Positions 1 to 6,229 are shown, counted from the stretch's first letter. The stretch is 16,326 nt of DNA from Cyclobacteriaceae bacterium (GCA_029882675.1 JAOUKJ010000027.1:1-16326), one strand, 5' to 3'. Numbers and translations are program-made. Notes: generated by a model not told the origin, from the sequence alone.

Positions 1-123
1 CATGGTTTTACGGTAGAAGAATCGATGATTCTTGCTATGGGTACTTCTGGTGCTTATGTGCAAAAGGGTGAAAGTCCGGATGTGAATGGATTAAAGAACT
101 ACCTGGGATTAATGATGCATTAA
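1..123 (+). CDS. C-terminal fragment, possibly PfkB-family sugar kinase (5' end outside window)
   Basis: An open frame runs from the first base and ends at a TAA at 121-123, giving the last 40 residues of a protein. The segment contains VEESMILAMGTSGAYVQKGE, followed by a short final helix. This pattern resembles the last helices of PfkB-family kinases (1-phosphofructokinase or ribokinase type), where an 'EEALRLGxAxGAA' helix lies just after the catalytic GAGD motif and is followed by a turn and a terminal helix. The catalytic region is outside the window, so the family call rests on this weak C-terminal resemblance only. The neighbouring PIG-L deacetylase and hexosaminidase remnant would fit a sugar-use locus. 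The reading frame is sure; the function is a guess. Confidence 0.45.
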   Translation, partial: HGFTVEESMILAMGTSGAYVQKGESPDVNGLKNYLGLMMH

Positions 124-132
124 AATCCGAAA

Positions 133-161
133 GCGTATTTAATGTATAACCTTAAATACGC
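133..161 (+). terminator. Terminator-like hairpin after the partial gene
   Basis: A perfect 10-bp inverted repeat (133-142 gcgtatttaa, 152-161 ttaaatacgc) with a 9-nt loop lies 10 bp after the stop codon at 123. It has no U-run, so it may be a 3'-end stabilising hairpin or a weak terminator. The rest of the gap up to 368 holds only short AT-rich repeats, including a 6-bp hairpin at 175-190, and no gene. Confidence 0.4.
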
Positions 162-368
162 AGGCGGCTTTCATAACATTTAATAATGTTTTAATATAAC
201 CGAATACGCCGTTTATAATATACAGGTTACTCACTTATTCAAGTGGATAAAAAAAATGTATTTTAAATGTTTTCCCACCCCCTGGGGCGGAAAATATCTT
301 TTTCTTTAATGCATAAAAATGTTTTTCATTTTTGCAATGCAATCATTCAGTGCGCATTGATTATTGTG

Positions 369-1124
369 TCAGCTTTTTTCACTTCCAACTTCTTTTTTCA
401 AAAGGTCATCCTGCGGAAAGGCATGCCCCAGATGTTGACGAAAGCCTTCTCCATATGCCACGCCAATGTCCTTTCCTCGTTCCCGGGAATAGCGTTTCAT
501 GGCCAGTAAATACTCATCCATACCGTGGTGTTCCCGCAGCCAGTTTCGCTGGCTCTCATGGCAGGCCAGCATCTGTTCTTTCATTTCAATGAAATGGCTG
601 ATATCCACGACCAGCCCTTCCTGAACCTTTTTTCCAAATTTATCTTTACCCTCTATGGGATCGAGGTAGTAAAGGTGAGGAGTATAGTCGATGGGAGCAG
701 GGCCTTTGGTGGGGATATTGACCATCCCGGCTGAAAAGCAGGCCGTTTGAGCTATTTTACTCGTTGTTTCATGATCCACCATATAGCAATCGGGGCTCAT
801 GGTCAGTACCATTATTGGCCGCACTTGCCTAATTAGTGTGATGGCCTTAAGCAGGGTGGGCCGGTCATACATCACAAAGATATCATCACATTCCAGGCAG
901 TGGTACTCTCCTTCAAGAAGGGAGGTGGCCTGTGTGGCCTCTTTGCGTCGTATCCGGCTGATTTCCTCCCGGCTCAGGTCTTTACTCCCACAGTCGCCCG
1001 GGGTCATAGTGGCAATATGTATTTGCCAGCCTTTTTGATGGAGAAGGGCAAGTGTACCAGCACAAAGAAATTCGGCATCATCGGGGTGGGAGACAAGGGC
1101 CAGAACGGTTTTCTTGGTGCTCAT
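369..1124 (-). CDS. PIG-L/LmbE family zinc-dependent deacetylase
   Basis: This is a 251-residue protein of the PIG-L (GlcNAc-PI de-N-acetylase/LmbE) family, zinc hydrolases that remove acetyl groups from N-acetylglucosamine conjugates. The zinc motif HPDD sits at residues 13-16, in the usual place right after the first beta strand. The later histidine motif is VDHE (H118), so the metal ligands H13, D16 and H118 are present. The length matches the family. The frame stays open to an upstream start at 1166, but the 14 extra residues do not fit the family; the ATG at 1122-1124 gives the usual beginning (MSTKKTVLAL). No signal peptide is visible, so it is probably cytoplasmic. The substrate is not evident: bacillithiol-type BshB and sugar-catabolic members share this fold. 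The nearby possible sugar kinase and hexosaminidase remnant favour an amino-sugar role, which is inference. Confidence 0.9.
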   Translation of the reverse strand: MSTKKTVLALVSHPDDAEFLCAGTLALLHQKGWQIHIATMTPGDCGSKDLSREEISRIRRKEATQATSLLEGEYHCLECDDIFVMYDRPTLLKAITLIRQVRPIMVLTMSPDCYMVDHETTSKIAQTACFSAGMVNIPTKGPAPIDYTPHLYYLDPIEGKDKFGKKVQEGLVVDISHFIEMKEQMLACHESQRNWLREHHGMDEYLLAMKRYSRERGKDIGVAYGEGFRQHLGHAFPQDDLLKKEVGSEKS

Positions 1125-1363
1125 AATAAGGGATTGTAGAAACAGTACATGACCACGAATGTACAAAGATTAGATTAATCTATTCAGCATAATAAAGTTT
1201 TAGGTTTTAAAATATTCACCCGGGATCGTGAGGCCTTCAGAATGATATTACAGTTGGGGTATTGGCTTTCCAATCGGACAGGTGTCTTCTGCGGGGAATC
1301 TGATCACAAGGATTGAGAATAGATGTGCAAATACAATTTTTATGGATCTACCCTTTGGTTATA
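1125..1363. other. Intergenic stretch without a recognisable gene
   Basis: This is the upstream region of the PIG-L gene (minus strand) and of the candidate ncRNA (plus strand). Translation gives only frames of about 35 codons on either strand with no family resemblance. I see no repeat, tRNA or strong terminator here. It may be eroded coding sequence. Confidence 0.5.
1349..1358 (+). promoter_or_regulatory. Possible -7 box for the candidate 6S-like RNA
   Basis: The sequence TACCCTTTGG resembles the Bacteroidota -7 box TAnnTTTG with one extra base. It ends about 9 nt before the first paired base of the long hairpin at 1367/1368. A poor -33 match (tgtg at 1324-1327) lies 21 bp upstream. The position is right for transcription starting at the foot of the hairpin, but neither box is a perfect match. 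Confidence 0.3.
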
Positions 1364-1366
1364 GCT

Positions 1367-1569
1367 ATTAAACCCGGTTTATGCAATAGGATTTGTCATG
1401 AGGGTTAAAAAGGCACAAAAGATGTGCGAAAAAGCAGTCCCGGATCAAAGTCCGGGATTGGCACGGAGGCATAGTCACCATTATGGTGAGTACCAAATAA
1501 TGCTTTTTTGTGCATATTTACAGCATTTTTAAGCCGTAATAGAATGCTATTACATAATCCGGGTTAAAC
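1367..1569 (+). ncRNA. Candidate structured RNA, 6S RNA-like long hairpin
   Basis: The two halves of this 203-nt stretch are imperfect reverse complements along their whole length. The outer stem pairs 1368-1389 with 1547-1568, including an uninterrupted GC-containing run 1371-1377/1559-1565. A bubble follows (about 1390-1401 against 1536-1546). The long distal stem pairs 1402-1436 with 1501-1535; its inner part 1422-1436/1501-1515 is 15 continuous pairs including three G-U wobbles. The apical 64 nt hold two small hairpins (1438-1444/1451-1457 and 1475-1480/1484-1489). On the 3' side of the bubble, 1536-1542 can instead pair with 1547-1553. A rod with a central bubble and a 3'-side alternative hairpin is the architecture of 6S RNA, which imitates an open promoter and binds housekeeping RNA polymerase. 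Most of the wobble-type differences favour the plus strand. The alternative is a palindromic (MITE-like) element. The 6S identity is inference. Confidence 0.5.
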
Positions 1570-1591
1570 AATGGAGGCTTGAATATCCGCT

Positions 1592-1855
1592 CACAGGCTT
1601 GATGCAGTATCTGTATGGTTTAATTTGTGTTTTAATTATAGGTTACCACCTCCCGGGGCTGTGATCCGTGGGGGGCAACTACATGCCAATACGGCCTTTC
1701 CTGGATTGGAAATATATTATACGACAGATGGTACTGTTCCGGACTTAAATTCAACAAAATATACCGGCCCGATAACTGTTGACGGGCAGGTGAAACTCAG
1801 GGTCATAGACAGCAGGGGCAGGGGGGAGCGGGGCATTGGTTATGTGGAAAAAGAA
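1592..1855 (+). pseudogene. Remnant: C-terminal domain of a GH20 beta-N-acetylhexosaminidase
   Basis: The frame reads RLDAV near 1595-1609, then NYRLPPPGA from about 1634, and on through YYTTDGT, YTGPI, VKLRV and SRGRGER. This matches the small C-terminal beta-sandwich (chitobiase/HEX C-terminal) domain that follows the catalytic barrel of Bacteroidota family-20 hexosaminidases. Intact members usually read RLDALGxNYRLPPPGA; here about nine foreign residues lie between RLDAV and NYR. The roughly 600 residues of signal peptide and catalytic domain expected upstream are missing, with an in-frame stop at 1580-1582. At the other end the frame runs on through the tRNA terminator and the tRNA gene to 1969, so it has also lost its own stop. 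I read this as a decayed gene whose 3' end was left beside the tRNA. The end coordinate is where resemblance fades. Confidence 0.7.
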
Positions 1856-1869
1856 ATGAGCGTGCTCTT

Positions 1870-1908
1870 AAAAAAAAACCGCCTTGGTTCTTTGATGAAC
1901 CAAGGCGG
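1870..1908 (-). terminator. Intrinsic terminator of tRNA-Pro
   Basis: A perfect 12-bp stem (1879-1890 ccgccttggttc with 1897-1908 gaaccaaggcgg, loop tttgat) is followed on the minus strand by nine U residues (complement of 1870-1878). It lies 7 bp beyond the 3' end of the tRNA gene, a textbook Rho-independent terminator. Confidence 0.93.
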
Positions 1909-1914
1909 ACTAGG

Positions 1915-1989
1915 TCGGGGTGGCAGGATTCGAACCTGCGGCCCCCTGCTCCCAAAGCAGGTACGCTAACCGGACTGCGCTACACCCCG
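1915..1989 (-). tRNA. tRNA-Pro (anticodon UGG)
   Basis: Read on the minus strand, this 75-nt stretch folds as a full cloverleaf. The 7-bp acceptor stem is CGGGGTG/CACCCCG with discriminator A at 1915. The D-arm is followed by anticodon stem CCTGC/GCAGG with loop TTTGGGA (anticodon TGG, proline), and the T-arm carries GGTTCGAATCC. CCA is not encoded. It has its own promoter (2027-2059) and terminator (1870-1908), so it is a single-gene transcription unit. No integrase or attachment-site duplication is seen near it. Confidence 0.97.
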
Positions 1990-2026
1990 TGCGAGGTATT
2001 GATCAAACGATCAACAATTTGCAGGC

Positions 2027-2059
2027 GCAAAAGTATTGGTTTTAATGGGGTTTACAAAA
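2027..2059 (-). promoter_or_regulatory. Bacteroidota-type promoter for tRNA-Pro
   Basis: On the minus strand the sequence is TTTTG (2055-2059), 19 bp, then TACTTTTGC (2027-2035). This is an exact match to the Bacteroidota housekeeping consensus TTG-N19-TAnnTTTG. Transcription should start near 2020, about 30 nt before the mature tRNA. Confidence 0.75.
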
Positions 2060-2110
2060 TATATTTCCAATAGTTTTAAAATAAATTTTAATCCGTTGAA
2101 TAGGAAGGTA

Positions 2111-2143
2111 TTTGGGTCACAATAAAATAAATCAATAACTTTT
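2111..2143 (+). promoter_or_regulatory. Possible promoter for the response regulator gene
   Basis: TTTG at 2111-2114, a 21-bp spacer, and TAACTTTT at 2136-2143 match the Bacteroidota promoter form at all but the last position of the -7 box. It lies 55 bp upstream of the ATG at 2199. Confidence 0.4.
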
Positions 2144-2198
2144 CTTAATTTTACATAAGCTCAAAGCAAATCATAGCAAACAGGAAGTGAAAAATAAA

Positions 2199-2852
2199 AT
2201 GATTAGTAATCTGAAAGTATATGTAGCTGATGACCATGCCCTTTTTGCAGAGATGCTTGCTCAGGTAGTGGAGACTTTTCCTGAAGTGGGGGTTGTAAAG
2301 CAATGCAATAACGGAAAACAGCTCATAAAAATGGTGAAAGAGGATCCTCCGGATGTGGTGTTGGTGGATTTTGAAATGCCTGTGATGAATGGTATGGAGG
2401 CAGGTCAGTATATTATTAAGCATTTTGAAGATGTGAAAATCATACTATTGACCATGTATGATAGTCCTTCGCTAATATTTCATGCCATGGGGTTAGGTTT
2501 TCATGCCTTTCTGGTGAAAGGAACAAATACGGAGGAAGTCCATGAAGCAATCATATCCGTGATGGATAATGACTTTTACTACAATGAAATAACAGTTTCG
2601 GCGCTAAGGATGGGCGTTGTGGAGAAATCTATAGACCCCAATCATTTAAAAACAAGTAATATTTCGGATCGTGAACGGGAAATACTGATTCTGATTTGTG
2701 AAGAGCTAACAATGAAAGAAATTGGCTCAAAATTATTCCTGAGCGACAAAACAGTTCAAAACCATCGACAAAATATGCTCCGCAAGCTCAAAGTGAAGAA
2801 TACCGCCGGGCTTGTGAAAAAAGCCATCCAGTTAGGTATTTATAAGTACTGA
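2199..2852 (+). CDS. NarL/LuxR-family two-component response regulator
   Basis: The protein has 217 residues from the ATG at 2199. A purine-rich AGGAAG at 2182-2187 lies 11 bp upstream. An in-frame GTG at 2187 would add only four residues and would fall on that ribosome-binding site. The receiver domain (about residues 5-120) keeps the acidic pair D11-D12, the phospho-acceptor D57 in LVDFEMP, switch T85 and K107. The C-terminal LuxR-type helix-turn-helix (about 154-212) contains ISDREREIL, LTMKEIGSKL and the recognition helix SDKTVQNHRQNML. It is therefore a DNA-binding regulator activated by phosphorylation. No histidine kinase gene lies beside it, so its partner is encoded elsewhere. The membrane TPR protein at 5059 resembles the input part of TPR kinases that often partner this family, but lacks a kinase domain. 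Confidence 0.93.
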   Translation: MISNLKVYVADDHALFAEMLAQVVETFPEVGVVKQCNNGKQLIKMVKEDPPDVVLVDFEMPVMNGMEAGQYIIKHFEDVKIILLTMYDSPSLIFHAMGLGFHAFLVKGTNTEEVHEAIISVMDNDFYYNEITVSALRMGVVEKSIDPNHLKTSNISDREREILILICEELTMKEIGSKLFLSDKTVQNHRQNMLRKLKVKNTAGLVKKAIQLGIYKY

Positions 2853-2927
2853 TACATTTTACCTAATGTGTCTAGTGGAATTCAATTAATTTCAAAAACA
2901 AAACCGCCCTAATCATAATGCTTTCAG

Positions 2928-2955
2928 CGAAACAGGATTTAACATCCTGTTTTGC
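2928..2955 (+). terminator. Terminator-like hairpin after the response regulator gene
   Basis: A 9-bp perfect stem aaacaggat/atcctgttt (2930-2938, 2944-2952, loop 5 nt) extends to 12 pairs with one G-U. It lies 75 bp after the stop codon and just before the promoter of the next gene. There is no U-run beyond the stem, so termination is uncertain. Confidence 0.4.
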
Positions 2956-2981
2956 CCCTGTCGGAATTTGACGGGTGTGCT

Positions 2982-2989
2982 TACATTTG
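2982..2989 (+). promoter_or_regulatory. -7 box (TACATTTG) before the small unknown gene
   Basis: TACATTTG matches TAnnTTTG exactly and lies 24 bp upstream of the ATG at 3014. No TTG is found at the usual 19-21 bp distance, so the -33 half is poor. Confidence 0.4.
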
Positions 2990-3013
2990 ATAAAATTTAA
3001 TATAAAGAGAGTT

Positions 3014-3334
3014 ATGGAAGCGTTTGATTATCAGGAGTTAAGTACAGAGAATGGCCACAAAGATTTGATTGTAAGGCTGGGTAATGGTGAAAAATACGTT
3101 GGTAGCTTCTATACCTTTCAGGAAATCGATGATATACGCAAGAGAAAGAATGATGAGGGTGAAGTGACAAACTTCAACTTTTTTTGTTCGAGTAACATGG
3201 TTATTGTTGATGAATTATCAGAGGAAGTGATTGAAGGTACAATAGCCCAGCTTTTGGAAAATGATGGTTTTTATACCACATTTTTTCCGGCTAATAAGGA
3301 GGCTGTAAATCAATTCATGAAACAAGTATCATAG
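3014..3334 (+). CDS. Small conserved-looking protein of unknown function
   Basis: This is a 106-residue acidic protein with no signal peptide or membrane segment, so probably cytoplasmic. I do not recognise a named family. It has a short basic/aromatic N-terminal part (VRLGNGEKYVGSFYTFQEID), a charged KRKNDEGE turn, then alternating strands (NFNFFCSSNMVIVDEL) and helices, suggesting a compact alpha/beta fold. The ATG at 3014 is preferred: the in-frame GTG at 2975 lies upstream of the likely transcription start set by the -7 box at 2982. AAAGAGAG at 3004-3011 may serve as ribosome-binding site. A strong terminator follows at 3367-3410, so it is a single-gene transcript. It lies between the response regulator and accA, on the same strand as both, but a separate transcript is likely. 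Confidence 0.75.
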   Translation: MEAFDYQELSTENGHKDLIVRLGNGEKYVGSFYTFQEIDDIRKRKNDEGEVTNFNFFCSSNMVIVDELSEEVIEGTIAQLLENDGFYTTFFPANKEAVNQFMKQVS

Positions 3335-3366
3335 GTTTAGGTTAAATAAATACCCTTTTATTGGTT

Positions 3367-3410
3367 CCAGGCTGGTAGTAGTAGATGGCTACCATGCCTG
3401 GTTTTTTTTT
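3367..3410 (+). terminator. Strong intrinsic terminator
   Basis: A 12-bp stem with one bulge (ccaggc-tggtag at 3367-3378 pairing with ctacca-t-gcctgg at 3389-3401) is followed by nine T at 3402-3410. It closes the small unknown gene and separates it from accA. Confidence 0.9.
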
Positions 3411-3439
3411 ATTCAGGCTTTTTTACATTAAATTTTATT

Positions 3440-3447
3440 TAACTTTG
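3440..3447 (+). promoter_or_regulatory. accA: -7 box (TAACTTTG) of the accA promoter
   Basis: TAACTTTG matches the Bacteroidota -7 consensus exactly and ends 15 bp before the accA start. That leaves a very short untranslated leader. Only a T-rich stretch is present where the -33 TTG would be expected. Confidence 0.5.
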
Positions 3448-3462
3448 GGAAAATAAAAAAGA

Positions 3463-4413
3463 ATGATGCTCCTGGACTTTGAAAAACCAATTGCAGAGCT
3501 TGAATTAAAGCTTGAGGATATGAAACGGCTTACCAATGAAAGAGATGTAGACATTTCTGGTGCCATTAAAAATCTCGAATCTAAGATAGTTAATCTTAAG
3601 AAGGAAACGTTCAATAATTTGACCCGCTGGCAGCGGGTTCAGTTGTCCAGACACCCGGATCGTCCTTATACCCTGGATTATATTTATGAAATCACCGATG
3701 ATTTTATCGAATTGCATGGCGATCGCAATGTGAAAGATGATAAAGCGATGGTTGGTGGTTTTGGATCCATTGATGGAAAAACCTATATGTTTATAGGGCA
3801 GCAAAAGGGAAGGAATACCCGCCAAAGGCAGGAACGAAATTTCGGAATGGCCAACCCGGAAGGGTACAGAAAGGCCCTTCGCCTCATGCATCTCGCTGAA
3901 AAATTCAACAAGCCCATTGTAACCCTTATAGATACGCCTGGGGCATTCCCGGGTTTGGAAGCGGAAGAGCGCGGTCAGGGTGAAGCTATTGCAAGGAATT
4001 TGAAGGAAATGTTTCAGTTGAAAGTGCCCGTGATTTGTATAATCATAGGGGAGGGGGCTTCCGGTGGTGCACTCGGAATAGCCATTGGTGATAAGGTGAT
4101 GATGATGGAGAATACCTGGTATTCTGTTATTTCGCCAGAATCATGTTCAAGCATTTTATGGCGTAGCTGGGATTATAAAGAGCAAGCCGCAGAGGCCTTG
4201 AAGTTGACAGCAAAAGATATGCTGAAATTGAAGCTTATTGACGAAGTAATAGATGAACCACTTGGCGGTGCGCATACTTCACAAAAGCAGGCTGCACATA
4301 TTTTGAAAAAAAGTATTGTAGATTCAATTAAGATGCTTGAAAAACAATCTGAAGAAGAACGTATTTCAGCCCGAATTGATAAGTTTTGTTCTATGGGTGT
4401 TTTTACGGAATAA
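3463..4413 (+). CDS. accA: Acetyl-CoA carboxylase carboxyltransferase subunit alpha
   Basis: This 316-residue protein has the usual length and sequence of Bacteroidota AccA. With AccD it forms the carboxyltransferase that moves the carboxyl group from carboxybiotin on AccB to acetyl-CoA, making malonyl-CoA for fatty acid synthesis in the cytoplasm. The N-terminal helical region begins LLDFEKPIAELE. The crotonase-like core contains GRNTRQRQERNFGMANPEGY, then TLIDTPGAFPGLEAEERGQGEAIA, and the oxyanion/CoA region GEGASGGALGIAIGD. All these blocks are intact. As expected for AccA, no zinc finger is present; that is in AccD. Two ATG codons are adjacent (3463, 3466) and either could start it. It is transcribed alone, from a promoter just after the preceding terminator, and is convergent with the TerB-like gene. 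Confidence 0.97.
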   Translation: MMLLDFEKPIAELELKLEDMKRLTNERDVDISGAIKNLESKIVNLKKETFNNLTRWQRVQLSRHPDRPYTLDYIYEITDDFIELHGDRNVKDDKAMVGGFGSIDGKTYMFIGQQKGRNTRQRQERNFGMANPEGYRKALRLMHLAEKFNKPIVTLIDTPGAFPGLEAEERGQGEAIARNLKEMFQLKVPVICIIIGEGASGGALGIAIGDKVMMMENTWYSVISPESCSSILWRSWDYKEQAAEALKLTAKDMLKLKLIDEVIDEPLGGAHTSQKQAAHILKKSIVDSIKMLEKQSEEERISARIDKFCSMGVFTE

Positions 4414-4425
4414 AATAACGAGGGG

Positions 4426-4455
4426 TATTTTACACGTTCAGAAAAGTGTAAAATA
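4426..4455. terminator. Symmetric hairpin between convergent genes
   Basis: A perfect 10-bp inverted repeat (tattttacac 4426-4435, gtgtaaaata 4446-4455) lies 13 bp after the accA stop. Its U-rich sides could serve either strand. The stem is AT-rich and there is no true U-run. In addition cgttcag (4435-4441) is repeated inverted as ctgaacg at 4491-4497, so a larger alternative fold is possible. Nothing else is visible up to 4575. Confidence 0.45.
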
Positions 4456-4575
4456 TTCCTTATTAATTGTTCAATAAGTCGCTATATTATCTGAACGCTT
4501 GCTAAATGTATTGACTTCGCAAAAGCACAACAATAGACTTTATTAGCCAAAAGGTCAATAAAGGATTTTAGCTGT

Positions 4576-4959
4576 TTATAAAAGATACGCTTTACCCTCT
4601 ACCTGAAAGAGTTCAAAATTGAGATCTTCAACGGTAGAGTACTCATCGACGATGTCTGGATTAAATCCCATTTTTCGGGCCAGATTTTTACAAAATTCCA
4701 CTTCACTGTCATAAATCAGACCATCAGCACGCATAATTTTTATGGCCACATACATGAATTCCAATTTGTGATATTCAGTTAATTCGTGAAATTCACCAAC
4801 GGGTTCCGGATTTTCAATGATTGCCAAAAGTTCATGATCTTCCTTCCCATATTTCCTGGCGATATCGTATAAGACATCTTTTTCTGAATCGGCAAAATGG
4901 CCATCGATTTTGGCAATATGCGCCAGTGCATTTAATTTCTTCTTTATTAGACCTTCCAT
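4576..4959 (-). CDS. TerB-like (tellurite-resistance B fold) cytoplasmic protein
   Basis: A 127-residue all-helical protein resembling the TerB/DjlA N-terminal fold. It shows the internal duplication of that fold: IAKIDGHFADSEKDVLYDIARK near residues 14-35 and IMRADGLIYDSEVEFCKNLARK near 74-95. Each repeat has an (I/A)DG turn followed by an acidic SE-x-(D/E) pair, the conserved acidic positions thought to bind metal in TerB. The ATG at 4957-4959 (MEGLIKKKL) is chosen over a GTG at 4977, whose six extra codons (YKCKN) lie in what looks like leader sequence. No signal peptide or membrane helix is seen. In Bacteroidota such single-domain TerB proteins occur outside ter operons, and no other ter gene is here, so tellurite resistance should not be assumed. 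It is divergent from the TPR gene. Confidence 0.75.
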   Translation of the reverse strand: MEGLIKKKLNALAHIAKIDGHFADSEKDVLYDIARKYGKEDHELLAIIENPEPVGEFHELTEYHKLEFMYVAIKIMRADGLIYDSEVEFCKNLARKMGFNPDIVDEYSTVEDLNFELFQVEGKAYLL

Positions 4960-4982
4960 GTTTTTACATTTGTACACGAATA

Positions 4983-4995
4983 TAGGAAATTCCTA
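4983..4995. promoter_or_regulatory. 13-bp palindrome in a divergent promoter region
   Basis: taggaaattccta is a perfect dyad with six-base arms and one central base. It is centred in the 99-bp gap between the divergently transcribed TerB-like gene and the TPR gene. Its place and symmetry suit an operator for a dimeric regulator, but a single copy in AT-rich DNA could be chance. Confidence 0.25.
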
Positions 4996-5058
4996 AAAAA
5001 AATGTTTTATTACCCCCTTTTTTTCTCAACTTTACTTACAACTAAATAATCAATACAT

Positions 5059-6204
5059 ATGATAAAGTTTAGAATAAAGCACTTTACTGTGTTTTTAGTG
5101 GTGGCTATATTTGTTGTTTTGACGGCATTTCAATCGGTTGAGGATTTGAAGAAAAAACTACCATTGTCCGAAGGCGCCGAAAAAGTCGATATATATAATC
5201 AGTTATTCAGGTCATTGATCTTTGATGACGTATACAGCGCTAAAAACTTTGCAGAGGAGGGTCTTAAGCTGGCAAGAAAAATCAATTACAATAAAGGAGA
5301 AGCTAATGCCCTCAATAACCTGGGTGTATTATATAAAAATCAGGGTATGTTGGATAAAGCGATTGAATATTATCAAGCATCTTTGAAAATAAACAAACGT
5401 GAAAATAATATAGAGGGCCAGGCTGGTAATTTGGGTAATATAGGAACGCTCTACTCGTTACAGGGTTTACCCGATGAAGCTATATCCTATTATGAAGATG
5501 CACTTGAGATCATAAAACAAGCTGATGACACGGTTATGGAAATTAATGTGTTAAACAATCTTGGCAATATTTATGAAAAACAGACGTACCATGAAAAAGC
5601 TATCGGACTTTATTTAAAGGCTATTGAATTAGCTGATCGGGCGGGTTTGGCGGAAGTGAAATTTGATCCCATATTCAATATTGGAAATATTCATTTTCTT
5701 CGGAAGCACTATGATAGTGCTTTAATGAAATATAATTTGGCCCTGGAGTTGGCTGGTTCTCAAAACATGGTGAATAACAAAATACATGCACTAATTGCCA
5801 TTGGAAAGGCCTTGCACAAGAGCAACCAAAATGATCAGGCAATTACAGTGCTTCAGGAAGCGCTTGAATATGCCAAAACGTTGAATAGTCATCAGCATAG
5901 GTTTGAAATACAAAAAGCACTTTCTGAAATTTATTTTGTGATCGGTAAATCGAATGAAGCTTATGTCTTGTTGTTGAAGTGTCTGGATTTAAAGGAGAGT
6001 ATTTCCATTCTTGAAATTGAAGAAAGACTTTCTGCGACAAACTTCTATCGTGTGTTAAGTCAACAGGAAATAAAGGAGCAAAATAAAAAAATTGATGACC
6101 TTCAACTCAGCAATAGCCGGGCCTTCATCATCATAGGAATAATGGTATTGATGTTGCTGTCCGGTGCCGTTTATATTTTTTATCAGGTGAAATTAGCAAG
6201 ATGA
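5059..6204 (+). CDS. Membrane-anchored TPR protein, kinase-less TPR sensor-like
   Basis: This is a 381-residue protein. An N-terminal hydrophobic segment (about residues 8-24, FTVFLVVAIFVVLTAF) acts as signal or anchor. About six to seven tetratricopeptide repeats follow (roughly 40-310), with typical cores such as ANALNNLGVLYKNQG, GNLGNIGTLYSLQG and LNNLGNIYEKQ. A short coiled coil (EIKEQNKKIDDLQLSN, about 337-352) comes next, and one membrane helix (about 355-376) ends only about five residues before the stop. This is the layout of the periplasmic input half of Bacteroidota TPR histidine kinases and TPR-LuxR regulators, in which the membrane helix is followed by an output domain. Here no output domain follows, and the next 25 bp in any frame do not continue one. 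It may work through a partner or be a truncated receptor. The barrel gene 25 bp downstream is probably co-transcribed. Confidence 0.88.
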   Translation: MIKFRIKHFTVFLVVAIFVVLTAFQSVEDLKKKLPLSEGAEKVDIYNQLFRSLIFDDVYSAKNFAEEGLKLARKINYNKGEANALNNLGVLYKNQGMLDKAIEYYQASLKINKRENNIEGQAGNLGNIGTLYSLQGLPDEAISYYEDALEIIKQADDTVMEINVLNNLGNIYEKQTYHEKAIGLYLKAIELADRAGLAEVKFDPIFNIGNIHFLRKHYDSALMKYNLALELAGSQNMVNNKIHALIAIGKALHKSNQNDQAITVLQEALEYAKTLNSHQHRFEIQKALSEIYFVIGKSNEAYVLLLKCLDLKESISILEIEERLSATNFYRVLSQQEIKEQNKKIDDLQLSNSRAFIIIGIMVLMLLSGAVYIFYQVKLAR

Positions 6205-6229
6205 TGTTTTTTATTAGGCAATAAAAGTA

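Noticed and set aside
369..1166. Longer start for the PIG-L deacetylase at 1166
   Set aside because: The 14 extra residues (MYIRGHVLFLQSLI) are not family-like; the ATG at 1124 places the first beta strand and HPDD motif at their usual distance.
1435..1460. Terminator at the hairpin 1435-1444/1451-1460
   Set aside because: It has a short U-run only on the minus strand, where no gene needs it, and it lies inside the larger paired structure at 1367-1569.
1625..1969. A 114-residue intact protein gene
   Set aside because: It would start at a TTG inside the hexosaminidase-like sequence and end inside the tRNA-Pro gene, so the frame is a remnant plus read-through.
1915..1989. tRNA-Pro as an integration site of a mobile island
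   Set aside because: No integrase, no duplicated tRNA 3' end and no compositional break are seen in the window; the hexosaminidase remnant alone does not prove integration.
2975..3013. GTG start at 2975 for the small unknown protein
   Set aside because: It lies upstream of the likely transcription start fixed by the -7 box at 2982-2989, while the ATG at 3014 has a plausible ribosome-binding site.
4576..4959. Tellurite resistance locus
   Set aside because: Only a TerB-like fold is present; no terA, terC, terD, terE or terZ relative is in the window.
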